A stretch of DNA of 64,000 bases from Pseudomonas sp. ADAK13 (GTDB taxonomy: Bacteria; Pseudomonadota; Gammaproteobacteria; Pseudomonadales; Pseudomonadaceae): positions 5,394,001 through 5,458,000 of the forward strand of contig NZ_CP052860.1 in NCBI RefSeq assembly GCF_012935715.1, in the 5' to 3' direction. Position 1 is the stretch's first letter. Every line of letters starts with the position of its first letter. Positions 1 through 8,806 of the stretch are shown here, piece after piece. The notes under the pieces are model-generated. The model did no database searches and was not told the DNA's origin. It saw nothing but the letters and a program-made list of their open reading frames with translations. Both the position numbers and the translations under genes were made by a program.

Positions 1-1235
1 GGCTTGAGAAAGATCGTCAACACCACCGACACCAGCAGCGCACCACTCATCAGCAGGTACGACGCGCCGGGCGAACCGGTGCTGCTATTGAGGTAACCCA
101 CCAGGTAGGAGCCGCCGAATGAACCGAGGGCGCCCATGCTGTTGATCAATGCCATGGCGCCGCCGGCGACGTTGGCCGGGAGGATCTCCGGGACGATCGC
201 AAAAAACGGCCCGTATGGCGCATACATGCACGCTCCGGCGATCACCAGCAGGGTGTACGACCACCAGAAATGTTCGGCGCCGAGCACGTAGGACGCATAA
301 AACGCGATGGAAGCGATCAGCAACGGTGGCCACACAAAGCGCTTACGTTTTTGCAGTTTGTCCGAACCCCAGGACACCACCAGCATGCCGATCACCGCCG
401 CAAGATACGGCAGCGCCGACAGCCAGCCGGCCTCGACCATGTCCATCTTCAAGCCCGCCTTGAGGATCGACGGCAGCCACAGCACGAAGCCGTATACGCC
501 AATGCTCCAGCAGAAAAACTGCAGCGCCAGGATGATCACCTTGGGCGAGCGGAAGGCTTCGGCGTAGTTCTTCACCGCCTTGATGCCCACCTGTTCTTCG
601 GCGAGGGCGGTTTCCAGGTCTTTTTTGTGCTGGGCGCTCAGCCACTTGGCGTCGGCGGGTTTTTCGTCCGCCAGCTTCCACCAGATAAACGCCCACAGCA
701 CGGCCGGCAAGCCCTCGATGATGAACATCCAGCGCCAGCTGAAATGCTGCACCAGATAGCCCGACACCACCGACATCCACATCATGGTCACCGGGTTGCC
801 GAGGATCAGGAAGGTGTTGGCCCGGGAGCGTTCCGCGCGGGTGAACCAGTGGCACAGGTACACCAGCATCGCCGGCATTACCGCGGCTTCGACCACCCCG
901 AGCATGAAGCGGATCACGATCAGCATGTAGGCGTTGGAGACCATGCCGGTCAACGTGGCCAGGCCGCCCCAGAGAATCAGGCTGACGAAAATCAGTTTTT
1001 TAACGCTGCGCTTTTGCGCGTAGATCGCGCCCGGCACCTGGAAGAAGAAGTAGCCGAGGAAGAACAGCGCGCCGAGCAATGACGACATGCCGGGGGTGAT
1101 CATCAGGTCTTCGGCCATCCCGGAGGCGGCGGCAAAGCCATAGTTGGCGCGGTCCAGGTACGCCAGGCTGTAGGTGATAAACACGATGGGCATGATGTAC
1201 CACCAACGGCGGGTGGCGAGTTTCAACGGTTCCAT
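1..1235 (-). CDS. kguT: 2-ketogluconate MFS transporter (3' end outside window)
   Basis: Inner-membrane major facilitator of the anion:cation symporter type, expected to import 2-ketogluconate with protons. About 411 residues are visible, and the C-terminal end lies beyond the left edge. The N-terminus has the family's usual RRWWYIMPIVFITYSLAYLDR-type opening (basic residues, then the first helix with a YLDR motif), followed by many hydrophobic helices. The ATG at 1235 has AGGAG eight bases upstream. It lies 55 bp after kguK in the same direction, so it is the third gene of a kguE-kguK-kguT operon; kguD (reductase) would be expected just outside the window. Family and context support the name; substrate is inferred from the operon. 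Confidence 0.85.
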   Translation of the reverse strand, partial: MEPLKLATRRWWYIMPIVFITYSLAYLDRANYGFAAASGMAEDLMITPGMSSLLGALFFLGYFFFQVPGAIYAQKRSVKKLIFVSLILWGGLATLTGMVSNAYMLIVIRFMLGVVEAAVMPAMLVYLCHWFTRAERSRANTFLILGNPVTMMWMSVVSGYLVQHFSWRWMFIIEGLPAVLWAFIWWKLADEKPADAKWLSAQHKKDLETALAEEQVGIKAVKNYAEAFRSPKVIILALQFFCWSIGVYGFVLWLPSILKAGLKMDMVEAGWLSALPYLAAVIGMLVVSWGSDKLQKRKRFVWPPLLIASIAFYASYVLGAEHFWWSYTLLVIAGACMYAPYGPFFAIVPEILPANVAGGAMALINSMGALGSFGGSYLVGYLNSSTGSPGASYLLMSGALLVSVVLTIFLK

Positions 1236-1290
1236 AAAGTTGCTCCTGAGCTTGTTGTAGTTGTGGCAACAGGTAACGGGGTGATGCTGA

Positions 1291-2235
1291 TTAGCCGGCT
1301 TTCTGGGTGTGGGGCAGATCGGTCCTGAACGGCAAGCCTTCCATGTCGCCACGGCTCTGCACCGCGCGGCTGCCGATCCAGTTGCCGCGCTGCACGGCCT
1401 CGACAAAACTGAGGTTTTCCAACAGCGCGCTGATCATGCCGACCGCAAACCCATCGCCGGCGCCTACGGTGTCGACCACCTTGGCCACCGGCAGGGCGGC
1501 GACGAAACCCTGGTCCAGCTGCGTACGGTAATACGCGCCATGGGGGCCGAGCTTGATGGCCACGGCTTCCACGCCCTGGTCCAGGTAAAACGCGGCGATG
1601 TCGGCCGGGTCTTCAAAACCGGTGAGCAAGCGGCCTTCGCTCAGGCCCGGCAACACCCAGTCCGCCAGGCAGGCGAGGGCGTTGATTTCGCGGATCATGC
1701 GTTGCTCATTGGCCCACAGGGACGGGCGCAGGTTCGGGTCGAAGGACACGCTGCGGCCAGCCTCGCGCATTTGCGTCATCAACTGGCGCGACAGCTCGCG
1801 GGTGGCGTCCGACAGCGCCGGCGGAATGCCGGTGGCGTGCAAGTGCCGGGCTTGCAACAGCTCGGGCTTGATCGCCTCCACCGACAAATGGCTGGCCGCC
1901 GAGCCACGGCGGAAGTATTCCACCTGCGGGTCATCGCCGGCTTCTTCACGGGACTTGAGCTGGAAACCGGTGGGGTGCAGCGGGTCCACCGCCACATGCC
2001 GACAGTCCAGGCCTTCGTTCTGCAGGGTGTCCACCACAAAACGCCCGAGGGAATCGGCGCCTACGCGGCTCAGCCACGCCACGTTGAAACCCAGGCGCGA
2101 CAGGCCGATGGCGACGTTGCTGTCGGCCCCGGCAATACGCTTGTGAAACTGCGCAACCTGGGCCAGGTCGCCGGTCTGCTCGGCGACAAACATCGCCATG
2201 GTTTCGCCAAACGACAGAATATCGATCTCAGACAT
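1291..2235 (-). CDS. kguK: 2-ketogluconate kinase (PfkB/ribokinase family)
   Basis: Cytoplasmic sugar kinase of 314 residues that phosphorylates 2-ketogluconate at C6 with ATP. The PfkB signature with the catalytic Asp (DTVGAGDGFAVG) lies near residues 255-266, and the N-terminus has the family's G-E-T-M substrate-side motif. The open frame runs further upstream, but the start chosen is the ATG at 2235: it begins MSEIDILSFGET, a normal PfkB N-terminus, and overlaps the kguE stop by 8 bp (ATGTCTGA), which suggests translational coupling. A 2-keto-3-deoxygluconate kinase would look similar; the ptxS-kguE context favours KguK. Confidence 0.88.
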   Translation of the reverse strand: MSEIDILSFGETMAMFVAEQTGDLAQVAQFHKRIAGADSNVAIGLSRLGFNVAWLSRVGADSLGRFVVDTLQNEGLDCRHVAVDPLHPTGFQLKSREEAGDDPQVEYFRRGSAASHLSVEAIKPELLQARHLHATGIPPALSDATRELSRQLMTQMREAGRSVSFDPNLRPSLWANEQRMIREINALACLADWVLPGLSEGRLLTGFEDPADIAAFYLDQGVEAVAIKLGPHGAYYRTQLDQGFVAALPVAKVVDTVGAGDGFAVGMISALLENLSFVEAVQRGNWIGSRAVQSRGDMEGLPFRTDLPHTQKAG

Positions 2236-3010
2236 GTGCGTTCTCCACGCGGGGCTGGCCAAGGACGGCGAGGGCGGCGACTTGTTGCGCAGTGACCTGC
2301 ACCAGGTCATCACCTTGCAGCGGAAATTCCACGGCCCGGGTAATACCTTGAGTCATGTGCTTCAGCAGTTGTTCCCACAGATGCAGGTCGGCGGCGCCCG
2401 GCGGCAGCGCCACCAGCTTGCCGTCGGCGCGTCGGGCCACGGCTTTGCAGTGCAGGTAATCCACATGCCGGCCCAACAGGCGTGCGGCGGTGGTCGCGGA
2501 TTGGTCCTGCCATTGCCAGTTGCCGATATCGAAGGTCATTTTTACCGGTACTGCCAGGCGTTCGACTTCGTTGAAAAACCGCTGCATCGGCTCGATGCGC
2601 CCGCCGTGCAGGGTCTGATCGTTTTCCACCAGCAGCTTCACCGGATGGCGGTTGAGCAGGGCGCTCAAACTGTCCAGGTCGTTGGTGTCGGTGAAATAAC
2701 CCAGGGAGACTTTCAGCCAGCGGGCGCCGAACGCCTGGGCGCGGTCGAGGGTGGCGGCGAGTTCGGCGTTGGGTTGGGAGCGGCCGGCAACCCAGAGTTC
2801 CAGGGGGGATGAAAACACGCATTCCAGGCCGTGATCCGCCGCGGCTTGGGCCAGTTCAGCGGGCTGTTCGGTGGTCAGCAGCTCTTCACGCCATTCGATG
2901 CGCCGGGCACCGGCAGCGGCCAGCAGCTCGACAAAACTCAGCTGGCCCTGTTGGCGCACGAGGTCGGCACCGTAGCTGGAAAGACTGATGGAAACGGGGT
3001 ACTTGTGCAT
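2228..3010 (-). CDS. kguE: KguE, TIM-barrel epimerase/isomerase-like protein of 2-ketogluconate use
   Basis: Protein of 260 residues in the xylose-isomerase-like TIM-barrel (AP endonuclease 2) superfamily, first gene of the ketogluconate operon. Visible barrel features are an early EWREELL strand-end acidic cluster, a VENDQTLHGG segment, and FDIGNWQW near residues 180-187, which in this fold carries metal-binding acidic residues. The exact reaction of KguE is not well settled in the family; it is usually annotated as an epimerase. The ATG at 3010 has GAGG upstream, and a PtxS operator lies 14-27 bp before it. It overlaps kguK by 8 bp. Confidence 0.85.
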   Translation of the reverse strand: MHKYPVSISLSSYGADLVRQQGQLSFVELLAAAGARRIEWREELLTTEQPAELAQAAADHGLECVFSSPLELWVAGRSQPNAELAATLDRAQAFGARWLKVSLGYFTDTNDLDSLSALLNRHPVKLLVENDQTLHGGRIEPMQRFFNEVERLAVPVKMTFDIGNWQWQDQSATTAARLLGRHVDYLHCKAVARRADGKLVALPPGAADLHLWEQLLKHMTQGITRAVEFPLQGDDLVQVTAQQVAALAVLGQPRVENAHV

Positions 3011-3023
3011 TGTTGTTTACCTC

Positions 3024-3037
3024 TGAAACCGGTTTCA
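3024..3037. promoter_or_regulatory. PtxS operator upstream of kguE
   Basis: Perfect 14-bp palindrome TGAAACCGGTTTCA, 13 bp before the kguE start codon. It is identical to the site at 4192-4205 in front of ptxS and to the published PtxS recognition palindrome of pseudomonads. PtxS should repress here until 2-ketogluconate binds. Confidence 0.9.
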
Positions 3038-3058
3038 TTTTTATACGCAAAATAAATA

Positions 3059-3148
3059 TGTGGGAGCTGGCTTGCCTGCGATGGCGGCGTGTCGGTCGAC
3101 TACTGCTTCGCCTGAGAAACCGTCATCGCAGGCAAGCCAGCTCCCACA
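3059..3148. repeat. REP doublet overlapping the 3' end of ptxS
   Basis: Two inverted 24-bp REP arms (TGTGGGAGCTGGCTTGCC type at 3059-3082, its complement at 3125-3148) around a spacer. The right arm and part of the spacer are translated as the end of ptxS. The same doublet recurs at 28501, 41263, 43668, 56470 and 58400. Confidence 0.9.
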
Positions 3149-4164
3149 AGGGATTGGGTCGAGCCTCGGATAATCAATTGCGGCAGAAAATCCAGGGTGC
3201 GTGTCGGCGCTGTGTCCCCGCGCAACCGCTTGAGCAAACAGTCAAACGCACTGGCGCCGATAGCTTCGGTGGGCTGGGCGAGGGCCGTGATGCCGCTGCC
3301 CACCAACGGGTACCAGTCCAGGTCATCCAGGGCGATCAGCCCGACATCTTCAAACAGGTTGCAGCCCAGTTCTTTCAGCGCACGGGTGCACGCCAGTGCG
3401 GCGATGCCGTTGGCGCAAAACAGGGCTTTGGGGCCAGCTTGAGGCGTGGCGAGGAAGGCTTGCAGGCGGGTACTCAGGTGGCTGTCGATCTCCAGCACGG
3501 CGCCGCTTAACGCACTGCGTTGGCTGATTTCGGCGTTGAAACTGTCCAGGCGTTCCAGCCGTGAGCTGGTGCCATCGGGCGCTTCGCTGACCAATAACAG
3601 GTCGCGGTAACCTTGCTGTTCGAGGTGCTCCACGGCCATGCGCACCGCCACCGGGTTATCCAGCCCCACCAGGTCGCTGTGCAGTGGCTCGACCTTGCGG
3701 TCTACCAGCACCAGGGGCATTTCCCGTTGCAGTTCCAGCAACTGGTCAAGGTGATGGCCCAGGGTATTCACGATCAACCCTTCGATGTTGTAGGCGCGCA
3801 GGGCGGCCAGGTGCTGGCTTTCCTGTTCGTCATCGCGGTCGGTGTTGCACACCACCAGGCTGTAGCCGTGCTGGCGGCAGGCGGTTTCCACGCCATGCAT
3901 CACGGCAATCGAATAGGGGTTGCGGATGTCGGCCACCAGCATGCCGATCAGGCGGGTGCGGCCACGTTTCAACCCACGGGCCATCTGGTTGGGGCGGTAG
4001 CCGAGTTCGTCGATGGCCTGCTCGATGCGCAGAGCAATGGCGTCGGAGAGCAGGGCGCGGTCGTCGCCGATAAAACGCGACACGCTGGCCTTGGACACGC
4101 CGGCACGCTCGGCCACATCAAGCATGGTCACACGGCTGCGCTGGGCGGCGGAAAATGAAGTCAC
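3100..4164 (-). CDS. ptxS: LacI-family repressor PtxS
   Basis: Transcriptional repressor of 354 residues controlling 2-ketogluconate genes and itself. The LacI helix-turn-helix (TMLDVAERAGVSKASVSR) is at residues 13-30, followed by the hinge and a periplasmic-binding-protein-like effector domain. The start is GTG at 4164; no in-frame ATG precedes the HTH, and the next ATG (residue 14) would cut into it. Two PtxS palindromes flank the gene, consistent with autoregulation and control of kguE. Odd feature: the last 15 or so residues (VGAGLPAM and onward) are encoded by a REP element, so the natural C-terminus seems to have been replaced or extended after the RGSTQS segment. Confidence 0.92.
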   Translation of the reverse strand: MTSFSAAQRSRVTMLDVAERAGVSKASVSRFIGDDRALLSDAIALRIEQAIDELGYRPNQMARGLKRGRTRLIGMLVADIRNPYSIAVMHGVETACRQHGYSLVVCNTDRDDEQESQHLAALRAYNIEGLIVNTLGHHLDQLLELQREMPLVLVDRKVEPLHSDLVGLDNPVAVRMAVEHLEQQGYRDLLLVSEAPDGTSSRLERLDSFNAEISQRSALSGAVLEIDSHLSTRLQAFLATPQAGPKALFCANGIAALACTRALKELGCNLFEDVGLIALDDLDWYPLVGSGITALAQPTEAIGASAFDCLLKRLRGDTAPTRTLDFLPQLIIRGSTQSLVGAGLPAMTVSQAKQ

Positions 4165-4191
4165 GATGATGGGCCTTTCTTATTGGAGGTG

Positions 4192-4205
4192 TGAAACCGG
4201 TTTCA
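4192..4205. promoter_or_regulatory. PtxS operator upstream of ptxS
   Basis: Second perfect copy of TGAAACCGGTTTCA, 27 bp before the ptxS start codon. It could also affect the divergent gene at 4388, since it lies in their shared 223-bp intergenic region. Confidence 0.88.
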
Positions 4206-4303
4206 GAAGACACCAAGTCAGGCCATGCGTCAAGGTTGGCGTCCAGAATTGCTCGTCTGTCTGACGAAAATAAAACGACGAGCGGCGGGAGGTACCTGTT
4301 AGT

Positions 4304-4347
4304 TCTGACAGTATCCGGGCCCCTGAATCCGGCGTTTAATCGAATCC
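4304..4347 (+). promoter_or_regulatory. Candidate leader motif resembling those of the two large paralogues
   Basis: Read on the plus strand, this stretch shares spaced blocks (ACAG, TATCCG, TCCGG, GTTT.AT, TCC) in the same order with the 66-bp leaders before the large Ig-like genes at 15665 and 19614. It ends 40 bp before the ATG at 4388. The match is partial and found by eye, so this is only a hint of a shared promoter. Confidence 0.25.
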
Positions 4348-4387
4348 AGCTCGGCAACCGACAATGTGTTAATAGGAGCAGGCCATC

Positions 4388-6355
4388 ATGCCCACTTCCG
4401 CCAAAGGTTCATCAGCCAACGTTTCTTCCGTGCCCCGGGACGATCAGGTCCTGGTCCTGGACCCATTTGACGAAATTGTGGGTGTTCCCGATTCGGACCC
4501 TGTCGGTTTGATTCCCCGGCCGTTTCTGGAGCGACCTTTGGAATGCCGTGTGCCAAGATGGTTGCCCGGGCCTACGATGTTTAGAAGCAACACCGTCCAG
4601 CTCATCTGGAAAATCTCCGGATTTGAAGCGGTGGCGGATTTCAAGGAGTTTGATCAAACGGAGTTTAATGCGACGCCGTTTCCGTATTCACTGTACGTGC
4701 CAACACTCTTCATGATCAGCGACTCGGTGGTGGAGGTCTTCTACCGGATCAAGGAAGCAGGTAGCCCTGATCAGAATTCGCCATCAAGAATCCTCACGGT
4801 GGACAGAACCCCGCCCACCTTTATTTCGCCCGATGATCATTTGGAGTTCGTCGATCCTGCTATCGCGGCGGGCGGCATTACCGAGGCCGTATTGGCTGCC
4901 AATGAATTTATCGAAATCCGGATTCCTCCCTACAACGATCGCGCGGCAGAGGATAGCGTTGCTTTTTACATGTCGCCGTTGAATCCCCCGGTTCCCCAGA
5001 TTCCGGTTTACACCCAGGTGCTTGTGTCGATTTCCGATCCATTGATTCTGAGGGTACATCGCGACTTTTTCCGTGCGTTGCCCAATGGTCCGATCTTTAT
5101 GACCTATCGGTTGTTCGATCGCACGGGTAACTTCAGTGGCTTGAGTGCCCCGACCCAGTTCCGGGTCAGCCTGGTCGGTTTGCCCAGTAATCTGCCGCCA
5201 CCGCAGATCAGGCCACCGGCCTACAATGATCCTCTGCTCAATCGTGACGATGCCCGCGCAGGGATCGCAGTGCAAATCCCCAGTCAATACACAGACTTCA
5301 TGCCCGGCGACGAGGTGCTGGTGATCTGGGCGGGGCGCCAGGTATTGCCTGCGGTGCCTGTCACGCGCTTTCCCTTCGATGTGGACATTCCCTGGAGTAT
5401 TTTGCGCATACCAGGTCCGCTGGCTCGTGAGGAGGTTCCGGTCCACTACGAGATACGTCGGCCACTGCTACCTCCCGTTCCATCGCCGACGGCATTTTTC
5501 TGGACCGACTTCACCATTGCCGGCCAGGATCACGCCAATGCCCCCTTGTTGCTCAATGACACGCTAGCCCGGCTGCAAGTCTTTGGTAACGGTTCAGGGC
5601 TGACCAATGAGCTGGACATCCGCGACCGGGCCGCCGGTGCAAATGCATGGGTGCGACTCTTTGCAGACCCGCAACCCGGGCAGGTGCTCGAGCTTTACTG
5701 GAACGGTACCGGGCCGATTGCCCGGTATGTGGTTCAGCTTGGGGATTCGATCAATCGGTTGGTCCGGTTTGTTCCAGATGTATCGGGGGCCATTATTGTT
5801 GCTCAAGGCAATCACCCGACACTCCCGGTTTTTTACACCACCAGTAACGGTGTCAATGAACAGGTTGCCCCGAATACCCCGGTCAATGTGCATGTCGACC
5901 CTGTTGCACAAATGCCAGCACCGAGAATCGGTCATACGTTGCACGGCGCCGCTCAATTCATGACGTGTGAATCGCGCCCTGCCATCTGCCATGGTGTGCT
6001 GTGGGTCATCAGCCCTGATCCGCTGATGCGGGTCAACGACGAACTCGTTTTTGAGTGGCAAGGGTTTCGTACTACCAGCCTGGAAGATCCGATCGGGGGG
6101 ACTGAGTTTGAAGACCGGTTGTTCCTGACGACCGACCACCTGCGTGACGGCGTGGTGATCACGGTGTTGCCTTGGGATACCAGGATTGCGCCCATGGTCA
6201 GGTATTGCTCGGCCAGCGGCCGCTATTACTTGCTTAGAGGGGGGGCCGTGGTGGGTGAATCGTTGACAGGGCTGGTCAGAATCGATCGGGTTACGCCAGG
6301 CGGCACGGTGTGTTTTCCCGGCGATACAGGCTTCTGTGACGGCAGCGACGAATAG
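4388..6355 (+). CDS. Ig-like repeat protein of unknown function (655 aa, small subfamily)
   Basis: I do not recognise a named family. The protein has 655 residues, no signal peptide and no membrane segment. It is built of roughly 110-130-residue beta-rich units in which a W-x-G segment (for example LELYWNGTG) is followed by a strand ending in a Y-rich or VxYxxxR motif, as in bacterial Ig-like tandem repeats. The N-terminal part starts with a Ser/Asp-rich linker. It ends in a Cys-containing tail, CFPGDTGFCDGSDE, closely resembling the CDGSPWP end of the gene at 6603. The ATG at 4388 has AGGAG ten bases upstream. Base composition is less GC-rich than the flanking metabolic genes. It may be a surface or secreted adhesin, but no export signal is visible. 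Confidence 0.75.
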   Translation: MPTSAKGSSANVSSVPRDDQVLVLDPFDEIVGVPDSDPVGLIPRPFLERPLECRVPRWLPGPTMFRSNTVQLIWKISGFEAVADFKEFDQTEFNATPFPYSLYVPTLFMISDSVVEVFYRIKEAGSPDQNSPSRILTVDRTPPTFISPDDHLEFVDPAIAAGGITEAVLAANEFIEIRIPPYNDRAAEDSVAFYMSPLNPPVPQIPVYTQVLVSISDPLILRVHRDFFRALPNGPIFMTYRLFDRTGNFSGLSAPTQFRVSLVGLPSNLPPPQIRPPAYNDPLLNRDDARAGIAVQIPSQYTDFMPGDEVLVIWAGRQVLPAVPVTRFPFDVDIPWSILRIPGPLAREEVPVHYEIRRPLLPPVPSPTAFFWTDFTIAGQDHANAPLLLNDTLARLQVFGNGSGLTNELDIRDRAAGANAWVRLFADPQPGQVLELYWNGTGPIARYVVQLGDSINRLVRFVPDVSGAIIVAQGNHPTLPVFYTTSNGVNEQVAPNTPVNVHVDPVAQMPAPRIGHTLHGAAQFMTCESRPAICHGVLWVISPDPLMRVNDELVFEWQGFRTTSLEDPIGGTEFEDRLFLTTDHLRDGVVITVLPWDTRIAPMVRYCSASGRYYLLRGGAVVGESLTGLVRIDRVTPGGTVCFPGDTGFCDGSDE

Positions 6356-6570
6356 TCATTCCTGTAACGAAAAGGATTGGCTGTGGGTTGGGAGTTCATA
6401 GGCTCGGTGTGTATTTTGTTTAATCAAAAGAGGAAATAGTACGCTGTTTGAAGTTGCTCACGTGCTGTATTTGTCATGTGAATTGTTGACTTTTCGTGCA
6501 CTTATTACTGTGCGCGTGCGACGCGCTGTGCGTGCTTGGTGGTTTACCGAAGTTTGCGAGAATGTCCAGT

Positions 6571-6586
6571 TAGTTTAACTAAACTA
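6571..6586. promoter_or_regulatory. Perfect inverted repeat just upstream of the 6603 gene
   Basis: TAGTTTA-AC-TAAACTA, a 7+2+7 perfect palindrome ending 16 bp before the start codon in an AT-rich 247-bp intergenic region (6356-6602). It could be an operator or a small hairpin next to the ribosome-binding region. No clear sigma-70 promoter or strong Shine-Dalgarno was seen in this gap. Confidence 0.4.
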
Positions 6587-6602
6587 GAGCGAGTAGATTA
6601 AA

Positions 6603-8585
6603 ATGAAAAAGACAGGTTCGTTCGTGGAAAGTAAAGAAAGTGAGGAAAACGCCACTGTCCTTTCTGTTCCCATCACGCTTCTACCCGCAGTACCTGCGGG
6701 GTTGGTTAATCCGGCCCTGTATCCCGGGTTGCTTACCCGTGCCGCCGTTGACAGGAACCTTGAACTGCAGGTGCCATCATGGGTTCCAGTACCATCGGTG
6801 TTATTGCCTGCTGACGTTGATGAGTACGTGGATGATGTTGGGAACTTCGAATCCGGGTATATCAGAAATACAAGGGTTTTTGACGCAACTCCGTTTGTCG
6901 GTGTGGTTCCTGTCGCACTGTTGACACAGGGCACCCATACTTATAGTTATAAAGTGACCACCACTGGCGGCACCAATATCGCAGGTTCCGCTGCTGTTAC
7001 ATTTATTGTCGACCGGCTTGCACCTTATGACACGGCCGGGATTGCTCCTTTCCCCTTGACCACTCCGGCGGGTTGGCCTGGTGCACTGACGGAAGCTTTC
7101 CTTGCCGCCAGTGGCGATGAAGTGGAGTTTCCTATTCCGGATTATGACGCCTATGGCGCAGCGCCAGGCGATACTTGGGAGTTGAGCCTCAGCCTCAATG
7201 GGCCTGTTGTCGCAACGGGTGATGTATTTCCTGACCTTGCCGTGAAAGTCACTCGGGCATTGGCACAGGCGCACGAGGGTTTGTCCACCCTGTATTACAA
7301 ATTTCGGGATGCGTCTGGCAACATCAGCCGACTATCGCTCGGGTTGCCGATTACCATTGCCCTGCGACCTGCCCCGGTTTTGGCCTCACCTGGCATTGTG
7401 GATGCGTTGACCCTCACCGGTGCAGGTGATCGTTTGATTGATCTGCCCGACACTGCCAAATCCTCCGGCATGTTTGTAATCATTCCGTCTTATGACGCAG
7501 ACCGCGCTCAGGACAATTTTTATGTGCGGTTGACTACGCTGGTGGGCACTCAGGAAATTGGCCCGCTTGCCTTGAACGGCCATCCTCTGCCATTCAATTT
7601 TCATGTGGGTTTTGCCACGCTCCTGGCCTTGTATGGCGCCAGCACCGGGGCGATTGCATTGGAAGTAGGGTATTCGGTTGACCGCGGGGGCGTCCGGCAT
7701 CCAGTCCCGGTGCCGAGCACCATCAGCCTGGATCTGGACAAGGCCGGTCCCGTGAACCCCGACGCCCCCGATTTGGTCAACCCGAGGCTGCCGCGGCCGG
7801 AACTGACTGGCGCGACATCGGGTTTAAACAATCAACTGGATGCCTCTGATGCCCTGCAGGATGCACCTGTCATCGTGACGCTGTGGTCGGATCCACCACT
7901 GCCGGATACAAAACCGTTCGATATCGTGTTGTTTTACGGTGGGGAGGAAGTAGACCGCGTGACGGTGAATCATCTCACGGCGAACCCTGGCGATGATATC
8001 GACATGAACGTGGCATGGCCATTCATTGCAAAGCACTCCAATGGTCGCATTCCGCTGCATTACGAGCTTGCCACTCCGGGTACCAATAATCGCGATGTCT
8101 CGCCCACCCAGCCGATTACGGTCGCTGCCAACGTCATTTCTTTCAACGCCCCAAGCATTGTCAATTCGGTAACGATCGCACCAGGGATTACGCTGATTGG
8201 TTGCACGGCGATGCCTGCGCCCACCTACATTGCACAAATCCGCGTACCGCCTCACCCGTTGATGACGGCGGGCATGATTATCCGCGTGAACTGGAACGCC
8301 TACAGTGATAACGCCGGCACCAGTCACTTGCCGGCTGTTTCCACGGTGTTCACTTATGGCCCCCTCACGGCAACCGAGACCGTCTCCGGTTTTAACGTAC
8401 CGGTCGCACCGTATGACACGCGGGTCAAGCCAATCAATGCGGCCAACCCTTCGGAGGGGGCGGTAAGGATTACCTATTCGGTACCTGTTCCGGGGCCTTC
8501 TCCTGTTGATTCGGCGGAAGCTTATGTGATCGTCAATGCGGTTGTGGCTGGCCCAGCCTACTGCGACGGTTCTCCTTGGCCTTAG
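6603..8585 (+). CDS. Ig-like repeat protein of unknown function (660 aa, small subfamily)
   Basis: Paralogue of the protein at 4388, with the same length, domain order and C-terminal CDGS motif. Equivalent blocks include the VDRLAP segment (VDRTPP in the other) near residue 137, the ALTEAFLAASGDEVEF segment (AVLAANEFIEI in the other), and PYDTRVKP (PWDTRIAP) near residue 600. There is no signal peptide and no transmembrane helix. The start ATG has only a weak purine-rich sequence (GAGCGAG) upstream. It follows the first gene after 247 bp, so they may be separately transcribed. Function unknown; tandem beta-sandwich repeats suggest binding or an elongated structural role. Confidence 0.75.
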   Translation: MKKTGSFVESKESEENATVLSVPITLLPAVPAGLVNPALYPGLLTRAAVDRNLELQVPSWVPVPSVLLPADVDEYVDDVGNFESGYIRNTRVFDATPFVGVVPVALLTQGTHTYSYKVTTTGGTNIAGSAAVTFIVDRLAPYDTAGIAPFPLTTPAGWPGALTEAFLAASGDEVEFPIPDYDAYGAAPGDTWELSLSLNGPVVATGDVFPDLAVKVTRALAQAHEGLSTLYYKFRDASGNISRLSLGLPITIALRPAPVLASPGIVDALTLTGAGDRLIDLPDTAKSSGMFVIIPSYDADRAQDNFYVRLTTLVGTQEIGPLALNGHPLPFNFHVGFATLLALYGASTGAIALEVGYSVDRGGVRHPVPVPSTISLDLDKAGPVNPDAPDLVNPRLPRPELTGATSGLNNQLDASDALQDAPVIVTLWSDPPLPDTKPFDIVLFYGGEEVDRVTVNHLTANPGDDIDMNVAWPFIAKHSNGRIPLHYELATPGTNNRDVSPTQPITVAANVISFNAPSIVNSVTIAPGITLIGCTAMPAPTYIAQIRVPPHPLMTAGMIIRVNWNAYSDNAGTSHLPAVSTVFTYGPLTATETVSGFNVPVAPYDTRVKPINAANPSEGAVRITYSVPVPGPSPVDSAEAYVIVNAVVAGPAYCDGSPWP

Positions 8586-8608
8586 GGAAACCTTAGGTCT
8601 TCATGTCG

Positions 8609-8637
8609 GAAGAGGAGGGGCGATGCTTCTCCTCTTC
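8609..8637 (+). terminator. Possible terminator hairpin after the 6603 gene
   Basis: Nine-base-pair perfect stem GAAGAGGAG / CTCCTCTTC with an 11-base loop, 24 bp past the stop codon. The downstream T-run is short and interrupted, so efficiency is uncertain. Confidence 0.45.
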
Positions 8638-8806
8638 TTCAGCATCCTACGTTTCATACTTTTTATTCAGCAATGATGTTCGGATAAGTCCTACATATTC
8701 GTTCTCCTTCTCTCCCTAATCTGCTGCTCCTGAAGGCCTGCCCCTCTCTCTTGGTGCCGGTCAATTCGTTCCCTTTGGGAAGGTTCTTTACGGGTATGCA
8801 CGCAGA

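Noticed and set aside
6481..6515. TTGACT at 6486 as a sigma-70 promoter of the 6603 gene
   Set aside because: No -10 element at a 16-18-bp spacing; nearest TA-rich hexamers are 12-14 bp away.
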